Below are positions 5,393 through 5,408 of a stretch of 5,408 bases of DNA, one piece after another. The stretch lies in NCBI GenBank assembly GCA_003456125.1, contig DMPD01000349.1, positions 1-5,408 of the forward strand. The letters run 5' to 3'. This DNA comes from Cyanobacteria bacterium UBA8156. GTDB lineage: Bacteria; Cyanobacteriota; Cyanobacteriia; Pseudanabaenales; Pseudanabaenaceae. The notes under the pieces were generated by a model, which saw nothing but the letters and a program-made list of their open reading frames with translations, was not told the DNA's origin and did no database searches. A program made the translations under genes and the position numbers. Position 1 is the first letter of the stretch; each line of letters begins with the position of its first letter.

Positions 5393-5408
5393 CCAAGAGA
5401 GCCCGTAA

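Noticed and set aside
5211..5408. Plus-strand ORF ending in LLTPSPSPRAGEGSQESP
   Set aside because: The C-terminal peptide is the familiar translation of a dispersed palindromic repeat, and the rest is antisense to the minus-strand ORF.

Overview
This looks like chromosomal DNA from a cyanobacterium of moderate-to-high GC content. Two things support that. The HIP1 octamer GCGATCGC occurs 13 times in 5.4 kb, where chance predicts about 0.1. The window also carries a DUF1830 gene, a family known essentially only from cyanobacteria. No phage, transposase, CRISPR, tRNA or rRNA signal is visible.

Layout. Positions 3-269 (+) hold the C-terminal part of a DUF427 protein whose 5' end lies outside the window. 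After 40 bases comes ribBA (310-1887, +), the bifunctional riboflavin enzyme with both catalytic domains and a C-terminal extension of about 120 residues. After a further 24 bases comes hisC (1912-2985, +), a PLP-dependent histidinol-phosphate aminotransferase. A 119-base gap containing nested inverted repeats and a weak promoter candidate separates hisC from a DUF1830 gene (3105-3455, +). That gene is followed 26 bases later by an AlgI/DltB-type MBOAT membrane O-acyltransferase (3482-4927, +). A short convergent gap (4928-5032) leads to a small unrecognised helical ORF on the minus strand (5033-5359). The start of that ORF lies inside a G/C-rich palindromic repeat (5354-5392) near the window end.

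Function. The DUF427-ribBA-hisC stretch is tightly packed and could be one transcript. ribBA and hisC are housekeeping biosynthesis genes (flavins from GTP and ribulose-5-phosphate; histidine). DUF1830 and the MBOAT gene form a second close pair. Pairing a membrane acyltransferase with a cyanobacterial protein of unknown function is the most open biological question here. Most of the window is ordinary core metabolism, and I see no clear evidence of a wholly new system. The items most worth a second look are the DUF1830-MBOAT pair, the RibBA extension, a perfect 18-bp palindrome at the end of ribBA, and the repeat that supplies the start of the small minus-strand ORF.
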